In this document: one piece after another, positions 1 through 6,375 of the stretch
Position numbering within the stretch: the first letter of the stretch is position 1
How the letters are laid out: every line of letters begins with the position of its first letter
DNA from: Chlamydiota bacterium
GTDB lineage: Bacteria; Chlamydiota; Chlamydiia; Chlamydiales; SLFE01
Reading direction: 5' to 3'
Assembly: GCA_011065065.1 (NCBI GenBank)
Contig: JAAKFL010000104.1
Location: 1 to 6,593 of the forward strand
Length of the DNA: 6,593 bases
Program-made: the position numbers and the translations under genes
Notes under the pieces: generated by a model
Databases searched by the model: none
Seen by the model: only the letters and a program-made list of their open reading frames with translations
Told to the model about the DNA's origin: nothing

Positions 1-2
1 TT

Positions 3-125
3 GGGGATAAGAATACTGCGGCAGCCCATTCTGAACCCAAAATAGATACCCCTCGCATTTTCTTTTCTGTCTTACCAGGTGATGAAAACGAAATACGAGA
101 ACTCTGTGATCGCTGGGATCTCTGA
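3..125 (+). CDS. 3' end of an unidentified protein gene (5'-truncated by window edge)
   Basis: One reading frame is open from the left edge to a TGA at 123-125, giving the last 40 residues of a protein that ends in the motif ELCDRWDL. The other two forward frames stop early (TGA/TAA-type stops within the first 45 bases). The codons look like ordinary coding sequence and the tail is acidic and soluble-looking, with no membrane segment. I do not recognise the family, and 40 residues are too few to assign a function. It lies on the same strand as the mla operon but 153 bp upstream of it. A good promoter sits in that gap, so it is probably a separate transcription unit. No clear terminator hairpin with a T-run follows the stop codon. 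Confidence 0.5.
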   Translation, partial: GDKNTAAAHSEPKIDTPRIFFSVLPGDENEIRELCDRWDL

Positions 126-210
126 AAAATGGGGCACGGACACGATTTGTTTTCTATATGATACGTGGTGATAACCAGTCGGGGCTCCAAAAATCGTCTT
201 TCTATAAAAT

Positions 211-239
211 TTGACCCAAAGCAATCAATCCCATACAAT
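211..239 (+). promoter_or_regulatory. Candidate sigma70-type promoter of the mla operon
   Basis: A -35-like TTGACC (211-216, 5 of 6 to TTGACA) and a -10-like TACAAT (234-239, 5 of 6 to TATAAT) are separated by exactly 17 bp. Transcription would start near 246, leaving a leader of about 33 nt before the mlaE ATG at 279. A second -10-like TATGAT at 157-162 has no acceptable -35 partner. This is read by eye from the bacterial housekeeping consensus and is not measured. Confidence 0.55.
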
Positions 240-278
240 CCAAAACTTAAGACAAAACAGGATTAAAGACTCGGTGGG

Positions 279-1076
279 ATGAACAACATACCTTTCTCGA
301 AATCACTTACGGCTCTAGGAGAATATTTTGTCCTCATCGTCAGTGTGTTCTGGGTCTCAATTCGTCGCCCACCCAGTTTCTCCCTCATTCGCAACCAGCT
401 CTATGAAATTGGTGTGGCTTCCTTACCTGTTATCTCCATCACCGGATTCTCCACCGGAATCGTGCTCGCCGCACAAGCGTACTTCCAGTTGTCCGGCTAT
501 GGTCTGACCAGCGTCACGGGCCTTATGGTAGCCAAGGCGATGATGGTGGAAATGGGGCCAGTCCTCACCGCCTTCATGATCACGGGACGGGTTGGGGCTT
601 CTATGACCGCCGAATTGGGGACCATGCGTGTCACCGAACAGATTGATGCATTAAAATCTATGGCTGTCAACCCCTTAAGATATCTTGTGGCTCCTCGTTT
701 TATTGGCGGAATCGTCATGTTGCCTTTGTTGACCATTTACAGCTGTTTTATGGGGATTGTCGGTGGATACATGATTGCAGTCCATTATTATGGGATGGAT
801 CCCCAAACGTTTCTGGATCCCCTTCCCGTTCACCTCGATAACTTCGATTTATTTAGCGGAATCTTGAAATCGATCTTTTTTGGGATAGTGATTGTAACGA
901 TCAGCTGTTACAAGGGAATGACATCCCATGGAGGAGCCAAGGGTGTAGGTCGCTCGACAACCAATAGTGTCGTTATCTGTTACTCTGTCATTCTCATTAC
1001 GAACTTTTTGATCACAATTGGGATCAATAGCTTCTATCCGTTCCTAGAAAAATATCTCCCATGGATGGTGAAGTAA
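279..1076 (+). CDS. mlaE: MlaE-like ABC transporter permease (phospholipid/lipid transport)
   Basis: This is the inner-membrane permease of an Mla/MCE-type lipid ABC transporter; in the family it dimerises and carries lipid between the inner membrane and an MCE ring. The 265-aa length matches the family (about 260 in E. coli). An amphipathic, basic N-terminal region (to about residue 40) is followed by hydrophobic segments near 48-70, 88-105, 142-170, 193-212 and 229-252. The family hallmark is clear: EMGPVLTAFMITGR at 91-104 followed by AELGTMRVTEQIDAL at 111-125, matching the E. coli MlaE stretch around AEIGLMRATEQ. A conserved glycine-rich cytoplasmic stretch (GGAKGVGRSTT, 218-228) precedes the last membrane segment. 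An in-frame TAA at 264-266 makes the ATG at 279 the earliest ATG. Its Shine-Dalgarno site is poor: a GGTGGG touches the ATG. The stop codon directly abuts the next start, so translation is probably coupled to mlaF. The fine Mla subtype is uncertain; the family assignment is secure. Confidence 0.95.
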   Translation: MNNIPFSKSLTALGEYFVLIVSVFWVSIRRPPSFSLIRNQLYEIGVASLPVISITGFSTGIVLAAQAYFQLSGYGLTSVTGLMVAKAMMVEMGPVLTAFMITGRVGASMTAELGTMRVTEQIDALKSMAVNPLRYLVAPRFIGGIVMLPLLTIYSCFMGIVGGYMIAVHYYGMDPQTFLDPLPVHLDNFDLFSGILKSIFFGIVIVTISCYKGMTSHGGAKGVGRSTTNSVVICYSVILITNFLITIGINSFYPFLEKYLPWMVK

Positions 1077-1865
1077 ATGACTGAAGAAAGAAAACTAAAA
1101 ATTAAAGTCAGGGATCTTTGGAAACGATATGGTTCATTACAGGTTCTGACAGGTCTCGACTTGGATGTCTATGAGGGTGAAACCCTTGTGATTCTTGGTC
1201 GATCAGGCGTAGGAAAGAGTGTTCTTCTGAAGCAGATTATGGGAATCGAGATTCCCGAAAAGGGATCGATCGAGTTTAATGACAAAGATCTTCTAACTCT
1301 TTCAAGAAGAGAGAGATTAAAAGAATATATGCACATGGGGATGTTGTTTCAAGGATCCGCACTATTTGATTCGATGAACGTCGAAGAGAACACCAGTTTT
1401 TACCTCAATCAACATGGCGATCCCAGAAAAGATGGCGCGATCACTAAGGAAGAAATCCGAGAACGAGCAATAGAAGCTCTGCGGATGGTGGATTTGGAGG
1501 GAACAGAAAAAAAGATGCCTTCTGATCTTTCTGGGGGTATGAGGAAACGGGCAGGTCTGGCACGGCTGATTGTTTACCGCCCTAGCGTCATGTTATTTGA
1601 CGAACCCACAACTGGCCTCGATCCCATAACCGCTATGCAAATCAACAAGTTAATCAAAAAAACTCAGCATGAGCTAAAAGCCACAAGCATTGTGGTGACT
1701 CATGATATTCGGTCAGCTACGGAAGTGGGAGACCGCCTTGCTTTGCATCATGATGGCAAAATTCGTCATATCGCTACGAAGGAGGAATTCTTCGAAATTG
1801 ACGATCCTGTCATCCAAACCTTTATTCAAAATGCTGAAATAAGTAAAAGTATGATTGGAGGATAA
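1077..1865 (+). CDS. mlaF: MlaF-like ABC transporter ATP-binding protein
   Basis: This is the cytoplasmic ATPase that powers the MlaE permease. All nucleotide-binding elements are visible and intact: Walker A GRSGVGKS (41-48), Q-loop glutamine in MLFQGSALFDSM (Q92), signature LSGGM (151-155) followed by RKRAGLARL, Walker B VMLFDEP (171-177, D175 and catalytic E176), D-loop GLD (180-182) and H-loop H209 in VVTHD. The LSGGMRKR form with an arginine/lysine-rich follow-up is typical of the MlaF/Mkl/TGD3 subgroup rather than amino-acid importers. The length of 262 aa suits the family (about 269 in E. coli). The ATG at 1077 follows the mlaE TAA with no spacing and lacks a strong Shine-Dalgarno site, consistent with coupled translation. 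The end overlaps the beginning of an alternative TTG start for the next gene. Its function follows from family membership and operon position. Confidence 0.96.
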   Translation: MTEERKLKIKVRDLWKRYGSLQVLTGLDLDVYEGETLVILGRSGVGKSVLLKQIMGIEIPEKGSIEFNDKDLLTLSRRERLKEYMHMGMLFQGSALFDSMNVEENTSFYLNQHGDPRKDGAITKEEIRERAIEALRMVDLEGTEKKMPSDLSGGMRKRAGLARLIVYRPSVMLFDEPTTGLDPITAMQINKLIKKTQHELKATSIVVTHDIRSATEVGDRLALHHDGKIRHIATKEEFFEIDDPVIQTFIQNAEISKSMIGG

Positions 1866-1875
1866 GAGAGAAAAT

Positions 1876-2907
1876 ATGAGTAACCAAACCAAAAATGCGA
1901 TGATCGGAGTTTTCGTCCTGGTAGGACTGGGGATTCTCACGTATATCCTCCTCTTTCTCCACCCCAAAATAGGAGATGAGGGTCAAATCCTGCGTGTCCG
2001 TTTTACCGATATCGACAAGGTTTCCATAGGGACAAGAGTCCTTTTTGCGGGACACCCTGTAGGGGAAGTGACGAATATTCAAGAAATTGATGACGCAAGA
2101 CAAAAAGATAAACTCTACAAAGGCGAAGTCTACATCTATGAACTCACCTTAAAAATCGATTCAGGGGTGATTGTCTATACTACTGACGAAATCTCTGCTA
2201 TGACCTCGGGACTATTAGGTGAAAGACAGGTCCTGATTTCTCCGAAACCCCCAAAACCGGGACAAATACTTGTCCGAGTCACCGATCAAATCTTATATGC
2301 CACTCCACCAGTGTCTATCGAAGAAACATTGAAGCTAGTTAGCGATTTCACGGAAAAACTGGATACAGGTTTTGCAACTCTTGAAAAAGATGAATTTTGG
2401 GAAAATATGGGAGCCATCGCAGAAAATGTAGCTGAGATCTCCGATTCTTTAAATAAGCCAGAGGAACTTGAGTCCTTTATTACCAATGCCAGTGAATTTT
2501 CAGACAACTTGAATAACGATCTTTACTTACGTGTCACATCCATTCTTAGCAAGGGAGAAACCCTTATGGATGACATCAACCACTATGGGATTCTTTTCCA
2601 CACCAACAAAAGTTGGCAGAGATTACGTGCAAGACGGGTTAACCTCATGGGAACGCTGTCGACTCCTTCTGAATTTAATAACTTTTTCACCGACGAAATC
2701 AACCAAATCAGCACATCACTCTCCCGCGTCAACATGGTTTTGAATGATGGTGAAGGATGCGCCGATTACTGGAAAACCCTTTGTGGTAAAGAGTTTGTGA
2801 AAGTTTTTGCCGATCTTCTTAGACGTATCGATGGTCTTGAACAAAATATTAAGCTTGTGAACCAGCAAATCGTAGAGAATAGGGAAGAGTGTTGTAACTG
2901 CCAATAA
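1876..2907 (+). CDS. mlaD: MlaD-like MCE-domain lipid-binding protein with long C-terminal helical extension
   Basis: This is the periplasm-facing, substrate-handling subunit of the transporter. From the ATG at 1876 it is 343 aa: a short N-terminus, one membrane anchor (about 9-28, hydrophobic, ending LLFLHP), then an MCE domain at about 37-123 with the typical FTDIDKVSIGTRVLFAGHPV at 43-62 and SGLLGERQVLIS at 111-122. Residues 150-343 look largely helical and exceed E. coli MlaD (about 183 aa). The tail carries several cysteines and ends CCNCQ. In the family MCE domains form hexameric rings around a hydrophobic pore. I chose ATG 1876 over the in-frame TTG at 1855, which would overlap mlaF by 11 nt and has no Shine-Dalgarno site. 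The ATG has purine-rich AAGAGAG at 1865-1871. The gene begins 10 nt after mlaF and ends 3 nt before yqgE. No mlaA, mlaB or mlaC homologue lies in the window. The family is certain; the role of the extension is unknown. Confidence 0.93.
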   Translation: MSNQTKNAMIGVFVLVGLGILTYILLFLHPKIGDEGQILRVRFTDIDKVSIGTRVLFAGHPVGEVTNIQEIDDARQKDKLYKGEVYIYELTLKIDSGVIVYTTDEISAMTSGLLGERQVLISPKPPKPGQILVRVTDQILYATPPVSIEETLKLVSDFTEKLDTGFATLEKDEFWENMGAIAENVAEISDSLNKPEELESFITNASEFSDNLNNDLYLRVTSILSKGETLMDDINHYGILFHTNKSWQRLRARRVNLMGTLSTPSEFNNFFTDEINQISTSLSRVNMVLNDGEGCADYWKTLCGKEFVKVFADLLRRIDGLEQNIKLVNQQIVENREECCNCQ

Positions 2908-2910
2908 TCT

Positions 2911-3480
2911 ATGGAAAACTTACCGTATTCACATATCGAAAAAGGGACCTTCTTGATCTCCACCCCAGAAATCGACACAGGTCTTTTTTTTCGAAGTGTC
3001 ATCTTGGTTTGCGAGCATACACCAGAAGGTTCTTTTGGCTTAGTGATCAACAAAAACCTTGACCTTGAGTTACCTGAGGACATTATTGACGTTCAAAAGC
3101 TAGCCAATCCTCGTGTTGGCATCAGAGCCTCAGGACCCGTCCAAACTAACCAGATGATGCTGCTCCACACCTGCGATAAGATTCAAGGTCAAACACTTGA
3201 GGTTTGTGAAGGGGTGTATTTGGGAGGAAACCTCGAATTTTTGCAAGAAAGCGTCGTCGACATCAATGGGCCCGATATCTACCTCTGTTTTGGGTATTCT
3301 GGATGGGGAGGAGGTCAATTGGAGCGAGAATTCCTTGATGGTAGCTGGCTAATCTACCCTTCATCTGAGGAACTGTTATTTAATGTGTCCCCCGATGTCC
3401 TATGGCAGACCCTATTGCGAAAAATGGGAGGAAAGTATGCGACCCTCTCCATGATCCCGGAAGACCTCACCCTCAATTAG
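2911..3480 (+). CDS. yqgE: YqgE/AlgH (UPF0301) family protein
   Basis: This is a soluble protein of 189 aa, matching the UPF0301 family (187 aa in E. coli YqgE). Hallmarks are present in order: GTFLISTPEIDTGLFFRSV at 12-30, then CEHTPEGSFGLVINK at 34-48, a GP turn at 75-76 with HT at 86-87, and the strongly conserved GYSGWGGGQLEREFLDGSWL at 128-147. No signal peptide or membrane segment is seen. The biochemical function of the family is not established; the AlgH name comes from an alginate-regulation phenotype in Pseudomonas. The ATG at 2911 begins 3 nt after the mlaD stop, so it is very likely co-transcribed with mlaEFD. That ties it by position to lipid transport or envelope work, although this is inference. 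The Shine-Dalgarno site is weak, as is usual for a coupled downstream gene. A 62-bp A+T-rich gap follows it. Confidence 0.93.
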   Translation: MENLPYSHIEKGTFLISTPEIDTGLFFRSVILVCEHTPEGSFGLVINKNLDLELPEDIIDVQKLANPRVGIRASGPVQTNQMMLLHTCDKIQGQTLEVCEGVYLGGNLEFLQESVVDINGPDIYLCFGYSGWGGGQLEREFLDGSWLIYPSSEELLFNVSPDVLWQTLLRKMGGKYATLSMIPEDLTLN

Positions 3481-3485
3481 TTCCC

Positions 3486-3542
3486 TTTATATTTTAATTA
3501 ATTCATGCTATTAATAAATCATAGAGTAAGAGAGATACCGCT
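3486..3542 (+). promoter_or_regulatory. A+T-rich gap with weak candidate promoter and ribosome binding site for the kinase gene
   Basis: The gap between yqgE and the kinase gene is strongly A+T rich. A weak pair, TTTATA (3486-3491) and TATTAA (3509-3514), is spaced 17 bp apart, each with 4 of 6 consensus matches. AAGAGAG at 3529-3535, seven bases before the ATG at 3543, is a plausible ribosome binding site. No terminator hairpin with a T-run is evident, so read-through from the mla operon remains possible. Confidence 0.25.
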
Positions 3543-5336
3543 ATGGAAGAGTATCATCCCAAAACCAAACAGCATATTTCGAACACCTTGAAAAGAATGT
3601 TGATGAACAGCGAGGCAAATCTTCGAGCATTGTTTAACCATTCAATGCATGGAGTCATCGCATGCAACGAGAAAGGGGTGATCGAATCGTTCAATCCTGC
3701 CGCAGAACAAATATTAGGCTACGACAACAACGATGCGATAGGTCAAAACTTTTGGGATTTCTTGGAGGATCCTCAACTTGGAATCGAACTCACCTTTACA
3801 GAAGACCTCAGAGGTATTGATGATACTAAAGTGGCCAACAAATATGAGTTGAATGCCAAGCATCGCGATGGAACCCTCCGCCGCATAGAATTACGTGTGA
3901 TTCGCATCGGTCATGAATCGGAAAACCTTTACCTTGGTGTTTTTCATGACATTACCGTAAGAAAAGAGATTGAAGACACCTTAAGAAACACAAACATTAT
4001 TCTGGATACACTCACACGTGTAGAATCACAATTCATTATCGACAAAGACAAATCGAATATCAGTGAGATATTTCTTGAGCTAGTGATTTCGTTAATTGCC
4101 GTGACGAGAGGGAGTCATGGCCTCATCGCCCAGATAAAACATACCAATGAAAAATTTCCTTCATTTGGCCACATTGCGGCATCCGAACCCGGCTGGAAAA
4201 CGGAAGTTCAGAATCTGTACCAATCTAAGGAGCGAAAAGATGTCAACTTTGCGCTCATTGCCCCACTATTAACCAAAGTGATTGAAAAAAGTGAACCGTT
4301 GATAGCCAATAACATCAACCCAACGGACCCCTATAAGAAACACAACATCAAACATTTCCTGGGAATCCCATTGATCAATAAAGATAAGTTGGTCGGAGTC
4401 CTAGCGCTGACCCACAGTGACCATCCATTTGATGAAGAAACTATCCAGTTTATCCTCCCAATTCTCCAAGTGTGCATCATCATTATGGAAGACTATGAAT
4501 TGGAGCTTGAAAGGTTACGGGCTAAAGGGATGTTGAAAGAACGTGACGAAAAACTCACTTCTTATGTAAAAACGCTGGCCTCGAAGAATCGAGAATTAGA
4601 GGATGCACGGGATCAAGCGCTTTCTGCTAGCCGTTCAAAAAGTGCATTTTTAGCCACGATGAGTCATGAAATCCGGACCCCCCTCAACGGAATTATGGGG
4701 ATGACCGAACTATTGCTGAATACTGACTTGGATGAGATGCAGGAAAAATTTTCTCTAAAAGTCTATCAATCAGCTGAGCACCTCCTCTCTTTAATCAATG
4801 ACATCTTAGATATTTCGAAAATCGAAGCTGGACAGCTTGAACTTGAATGCATTGAATTCGATCTCTATTCAATCATTAAAGAAACAGCAGATATGCTTTC
4901 ACCAAAAGCGCAAGCGCAAGAGCTGCAGCTCAACATTGAATTTCCCCCAGACCTCCCGAAGACCTATTTGAGCGATCCCTTTAGAATTCGGCAAGTGATC
5001 ACAAACCTTGTGGGAAATGCCATTAAGTTTACCCGAAAAGGCTATGTCGTTTTAAGGGTTTTATCAGGATCATCTCCCGACACCATTCGTATTGAAGTAC
5101 AGGACACGGGAATTGGAATCAAGAAGAATCGACAAGAACGAATTTTTGAAACATTCTCGCAAGAAGATTCCACAACGACGCGTAATTTTGGTGGTTCGGG
5201 ATTAGGCCTTGCAATTTGCAAAAAAATAATTAAAGCTATGAATGGAGATATTGGACTAGAAAGCGAACCTGAGAAGGGATCAACTTTTTGGTTTGAGCTC
5301 CCTATAAAAATACCAGAAACTCAAACAAAAAAATAA
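3543..5336 (+). CDS. Soluble PAS-GAF sensor histidine kinase
   Basis: This is a 597-aa sensor kinase of a two-component system. Domains in order: a PAS domain at about 22-140 (starts ALFNHSMHGVIACNEKG, ends VFHDITVRKEIE, a typical PAS/PAC end), a GAF-like domain at about 165-315 (FLGIPLINKDKLVGVLALT at 272-290 is the usual late GAF strand pair), a charged coiled-coil linker at about 316-365, then HisKA with SHEIRTPLNGIMG at 374-386. H375 is the expected phosphorylated histidine. The HATPase_c domain has N box QVITNLVGNAIKFT (484-497), G1 DTGIGI (521-526), F box IFETFSQED (534-542) and G2 GGSGLGLAI (550-558). No membrane segment is visible, so it should sense a cytoplasmic signal or a ligand through PAS or GAF; the signal cannot be read from sequence. 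The kinase core is the type usually fused to a receiver in hybrid kinases, yet it ends right after HATPase. The receiver gene begins 14 nt downstream and is its likely partner. Confidence 0.93.
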   Translation: MEEYHPKTKQHISNTLKRMLMNSEANLRALFNHSMHGVIACNEKGVIESFNPAAEQILGYDNNDAIGQNFWDFLEDPQLGIELTFTEDLRGIDDTKVANKYELNAKHRDGTLRRIELRVIRIGHESENLYLGVFHDITVRKEIEDTLRNTNIILDTLTRVESQFIIDKDKSNISEIFLELVISLIAVTRGSHGLIAQIKHTNEKFPSFGHIAASEPGWKTEVQNLYQSKERKDVNFALIAPLLTKVIEKSEPLIANNINPTDPYKKHNIKHFLGIPLINKDKLVGVLALTHSDHPFDEETIQFILPILQVCIIIMEDYELELERLRAKGMLKERDEKLTSYVKTLASKNRELEDARDQALSASRSKSAFLATMSHEIRTPLNGIMGMTELLLNTDLDEMQEKFSLKVYQSAEHLLSLINDILDISKIEAGQLELECIEFDLYSIIKETADMLSPKAQAQELQLNIEFPPDLPKTYLSDPFRIRQVITNLVGNAIKFTRKGYVVLRVLSGSSPDTIRIEVQDTGIGIKKNRQERIFETFSQEDSTTTRNFGGSGLGLAICKKIIKAMNGDIGLESEPEKGSTFWFELPIKIPETQTKK

Positions 5337-5350
5337 CGTAACGAGAAAGA

Positions 5351-5761
5351 ATGAAAAAAATTACATCAGAATTCAATATAGACGTACTTGTCGTAGATGA
5401 CTACCTCATCAATCTTGAGCTGACGAAACACATGCTCCAAATGATGAAATGCCGTGTAGACACAGCAGAAAATGGAGTGGAAGCACTTAAGAAAGTAAAA
5501 GATAAAAAATACGACATTGTCTTTATGGACATTCAAATGCCGGATATGGACGGCATTCAAACAACCAGTGAAATCAGAAAGATCACAGAAAACAACGGAC
5601 ACATTCCCGTAGTTGCGTTAACAGCCAATGCCATTGAAGGCGATCGTGAAAAGTATCTGGATTCGGGTCTCGATGACTATATCAGCAAGCCCATTACTGG
5701 CGAAGGTCTGGAAGAGATACTTCTTCGGCAGTTGCCCGCGGACAAAGTCCTGCATCGGTAA
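5351..5761 (+). CDS. Stand-alone receiver-domain response regulator
   Basis: This 136-aa protein consists of a CheY-like receiver domain and nothing more. The active-site set is complete: acidic pair D16-D17 (VLVVDD), phosphoacceptor D60 in VFMDIQMPDMDG, T91 in ALTANA and K113 in SKPI. The FMDIQMPDMDG and ALTANA forms are those usually found in receivers of hybrid kinases. No DNA-binding or enzymatic output domain follows, so it probably acts by protein contact, as a phosphate shuttle to a histidine phosphotransfer protein, or as a phosphate sink. It starts 14 nt after the kinase stop, on the same strand, with a modest GAGAAAG purine run just before the ATG, and is therefore very likely phosphorylated by that kinase. 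Stops in both the kinase frame (TGA just past the start) and the receiver frame (TAA at 5339-5341) show two real genes rather than one frameshifted hybrid. No Hpt domain is present in the window. Confidence 0.93.
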   Translation: MKKITSEFNIDVLVVDDYLINLELTKHMLQMMKCRVDTAENGVEALKKVKDKKYDIVFMDIQMPDMDGIQTTSEIRKITENNGHIPVVALTANAIEGDREKYLDSGLDDYISKPITGEGLEEILLRQLPADKVLHR

Positions 5762-5792
5762 TCTTTGTATTAACCTGTCTTTATGATTTTAT

Positions 5793-5836
5793 TCACCACA
5801 GAGGCACCGAGAATTGTCTTAACCCTCTGTGGTGAA
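5793..5836. repeat. Perfect 13-bp inverted repeat (hairpin) between convergent genes
   Basis: The arms TTCACCACAGAGG (5793-5805) and CCTCTGTGGTGAA (5824-5836) are perfect reverse complements around an 18-nt loop. The element sits 31 nt after the receiver stop and 13 nt before the end of the convergent - strand gene, so the hairpin could limit read-through from both sides. Neither side has the T-run of a classical intrinsic terminator. The CACCACAGAGGCAC wording resembles a short intergenic repeat I recall from many environmental bacterial genomes, so it may be a dispersed genomic repeat rather than a dedicated terminator. Confidence 0.75.
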
Positions 5837-5849
5837 AATGTATTAGCTT

Positions 5850-6224
5850 TTAATCACCAGCACAAGCTCCTAATAGTTCACAGCATGGGCCGATCACTTT
5901 ACAACATTCACCACCTACCTCAATACAAGGGCCAATACCCTCAGCCACAAAGCCTATAGTCTCACCAGCACACTCACAAACAGGTCCACAATTACTGAAA
6001 AGCCAACTTAATCCAAAGCATCCTAAGACTGCAGTACCTATAGGGCAGCATGTTGTTAACAAGCAACAAATACAAATTTCTTTTTTATGTTCATGAACTT
6101 CATCTTTCAGTTTATTATTTTTATCTTTGATTTTTTCTATGGCTTTGTCGATTTTTGATTCTGATTCTTCAGAGCTCCCCCTTGTTATCACATCTGAGAA
6201 GGTACTTTTTTTTACTGGATTCAT
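5850..6224 (-). CDS. Small cysteine-rich protein of unknown function
   Basis: I do not recognise this 124-aa protein. It has two parts. Residues 1-49 are hydrophilic and highly charged, with a lysine/glutamate-rich helical stretch (about 20-48, possible short coiled coil). Residues 50-124 are hydrophobic and glycine-rich and carry all 15 cysteines (51, 53, 54, 59, 60, 69, 79, 83, 85, 100, 107, 108, 114, 115, 121), four of them in CC pairs. Residues 50-76 are hydrophobic enough to be a membrane segment, and 88-121 may be a second, weaker one. The C-terminus contains degenerate 14-residue GPC/CC repeats. There is no N-terminal signal peptide. The ATG at 6224 is supported by an excellent ribosome binding site. 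It is convergent with the receiver gene and flanked by palindromic repeats. Possible roles (metal or cluster binding, disulfide-linked surface or membrane protein, secreted membrane-inserting effector) are all speculation; that it is a real gene is well supported. Confidence 0.8.
   Translation of the reverse strand: MNPVKKSTFSDVITRGSSEESESKIDKAIEKIKDKNNKLKDEVHEHKKEICICCLLTTCCPIGTAVLGCFGLSWLFSNCGPVCECAGETIGFVAEGIGPCIEVGGECCKVIGPCCELLGACAGD
5853..5990 (-). repeat. Three degenerate 14-residue repeats in the cysteine-rich protein
   Basis: Residues 97-110 (IGPCIEVGGECCKV) and 111-124 (IGPCCELLGACAGD) are adjacent and align without gaps with 7 of 14 identities (I, G, P, C, E, G, C). Residues 79-92 (CGPVCECAGETIGF) fit more weakly, sharing GP, E, G and E with the first copy, and are separated from it by four residues (VAEG). 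At DNA level the copies have diverged, which suggests an old duplication kept under protein-level selection. The last copy ends exactly at the stop codon. Confidence 0.6.
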
Positions 6225-6230
6225 GGTTTT

Positions 6231-6237
6231 CTCCTTT
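6231..6237 (-). promoter_or_regulatory. Strong Shine-Dalgarno site of the cysteine-rich gene
   Basis: On the - strand AAAGGAG lies six bases (AAAACC) before the ATG at 6224. It is the best ribosome binding site in the window and the main reason to accept this start and to treat the small ORF as a real gene rather than chance. Confidence 0.8.
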
Positions 6238-6375
6238 CGTTGTTATAAACAGAAGGAAAAAGATAACTTATATATCACATTAAGTTCAATAATAAGACTT
6301 TTTTTAACTCAATCGTTTTTTGGTAAGTGTATCTTTTTTTTTATTTATTTATGATTTTCGTGTCTTAATAATTTT

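Noticed and set aside
126..278. Riboswitch or structured leader before mlaE
   Set aside because: No recognisable riboswitch core or strong stem is seen, and the predicted leader from the candidate promoter is only about 33 nt.
497..736. Open frame on the - strand opposite mlaE
   Set aside because: It lies fully inside a strongly conserved mlaE region, its translation is unlike any family I know, and it has no ribosome binding site; it is a shadow of the real gene. The same holds for the - strand frames at 1713-1967, 1822-2103, 2286-2507, 2716-2904, 2766-3083, 3130-3318 and 5366-5602, and for the + frame 2531-2743 inside mlaD.
3481..3520. Terminator after yqgE
   Set aside because: Only an imperfect A/T-only dyad (TTAATTAAT against ATTAATAA) is present. 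It lacks a G+C stem and a following T-run, so it is not supportable.
5337..5350. A sequencing frameshift separating a single hybrid kinase
   Set aside because: There is a stop in the kinase frame at 5334-5336 and another just past the receiver start, and a TAA in the receiver frame at 5339-5341. One indel could not restore a fused protein, so two genes are real.
6127..6354. Open frame on the + strand opposite the start of the cysteine-rich gene
   Set aside because: It overlaps the start and ribosome binding site of a better supported - strand gene, and its translation is a low-complexity product of the A+T-rich stretch.
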